From contig JABMNB010000080.1 in the NCBI GenBank assembly GCA_013205335.1, positions 1-7,374 on the forward strand: a DNA stretch of 7,374 bases, read 5' to 3'. Shown piece after piece: positions 7,272 through 7,374 of this stretch. Each line of letters begins with the position of its first letter. Position 1 is the first letter of the stretch. The notes beneath the pieces were generated by a model, which saw nothing but the letters and a program-made list of their open reading frames with translations, was not told the origin of the DNA and did no database searches. The DNA is from Rhodospirillales bacterium (GTDB taxonomy: Bacteria > Pseudomonadota > Alphaproteobacteria > Reyranellales > Reyranellaceae). The position numbers and the translations under genes are program-made.

Positions 7272-7297
7272 TAGCGCCGCTGACTGACGTGTGCGAG

Positions 7298-7314
7298 TCT
7301 CGTAGCTGACGAGA
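7298..7314 (+). other. Hairpin between the hsdR stop and the transposase start
   Basis: TCTCGT (7298-7303) pairs with ACGAGA (7309-7314) around the loop AGCTG. It has six base pairs and no T run, so it is not a typical intrinsic terminator. In an IS leader such a structure could limit read-through transcription from outside, but this is speculation. Confidence 0.3.
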
Positions 7315-7333
7315 TGGTTCGGCGAGGGCGATG

Positions 7334-7374
7334 ATGGCGCAGTTCGGCTTCTTCGATGCGGACAAAAGGCTTTC
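7334..7374 (+). CDS. IS5-type transposase, N-terminal fragment (truncated by the window edge)
   Basis: The open frame begins MAQFGFFDADKRL and continues off the window. The xxFGFFDxDxRL opening is typical, from memory, of one subgroup of IS5-family DDE transposases common in alphaproteobacteria and related bacteria; those proteins continue with a segment like LSxxGDPLE. The ATG at 7334 is preferred over the adjacent ATG at 7331 because GAGGG (7324-7328) then lies five bases upstream. Only 13 full residues are visible, so no catalytic residue can be checked. It has the same orientation as hsdR and starts 62 bases after the hsdR stop. Confidence 0.65.
   Translation, partial: MAQFGFFDADKRL

Larger units (their letters stand above)
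7227..7374 (+). mobile_element. Left end of an IS5-type insertion sequence (runs off the window; left edge approximate)
   Basis: Recognisable HsdR sequence fades after residue 773 (base 7226), and a transposase start appears at 7334, so the element's left end should lie between about 7226 and 7290. The terminal inverted repeat and target duplication cannot be identified without the right end. If the element begins before 7271, the last HsdR residues (APPPNKPKGLGHLE) and its TAA come from the IS. The left coordinate given is a placeholder. Confidence 0.55.

Overview
The window carries a type I restriction-modification locus in high-GC DNA, most like a proteobacterium (an alphaproteobacterium is my guess from codon use and from the type of insertion sequence at the right edge; this is inference). 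All recognisable genes are on the + strand. The order is: the tail of an unidentified winged-helix protein (1-159), a 193-base gap, hsdM (353-1891), hsdS (1888-3090), a Schlafen/AlbA_2-type ATP-binding winged-helix protein (3096-4736), a 171-base repeat-rich gap (4737-4907), hsdR (4908-7271), and the first codons of an IS5-type transposase (7334 to the edge).

hsdM and hsdS overlap by ATGA, and the AlbA_2 gene starts 5 bases after hsdS, so these three look like one translationally coupled unit. HsdM (N6-adenine methyltransferase) and HsdS (two target-recognition domains) would form the modification enzyme. HsdR (DUF4145-like N-terminus, PD-(D/E)XK nuclease, DEAH motor) would add ATP-driven translocation and cleavage. 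The AlbA_2 protein is an accessory component often seen in defence islands, with no certain role.

Three things stand out. First, hsdR is set apart from the rest by a leader holding six copies of TTGCAA in about 146 bases, two perfect inverted repeats and a further hairpin. This looks like an operator array that could control restriction separately from modification. Second, HsdR stops at 787 residues, right after the last helicase motif, and a transposase gene starts about 60 bases later. This suggests that an insertion sequence removed the C-terminal domain, leaving a locus that probably modifies but may not restrict. Third, hsdS has clearly lower GC than its neighbours, as expected for a gene exchanged between lineages.

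I found no tRNA, rRNA or CRISPR array. The 193-base gap before hsdM holds only weak hairpins and the hsdM ribosome binding site.
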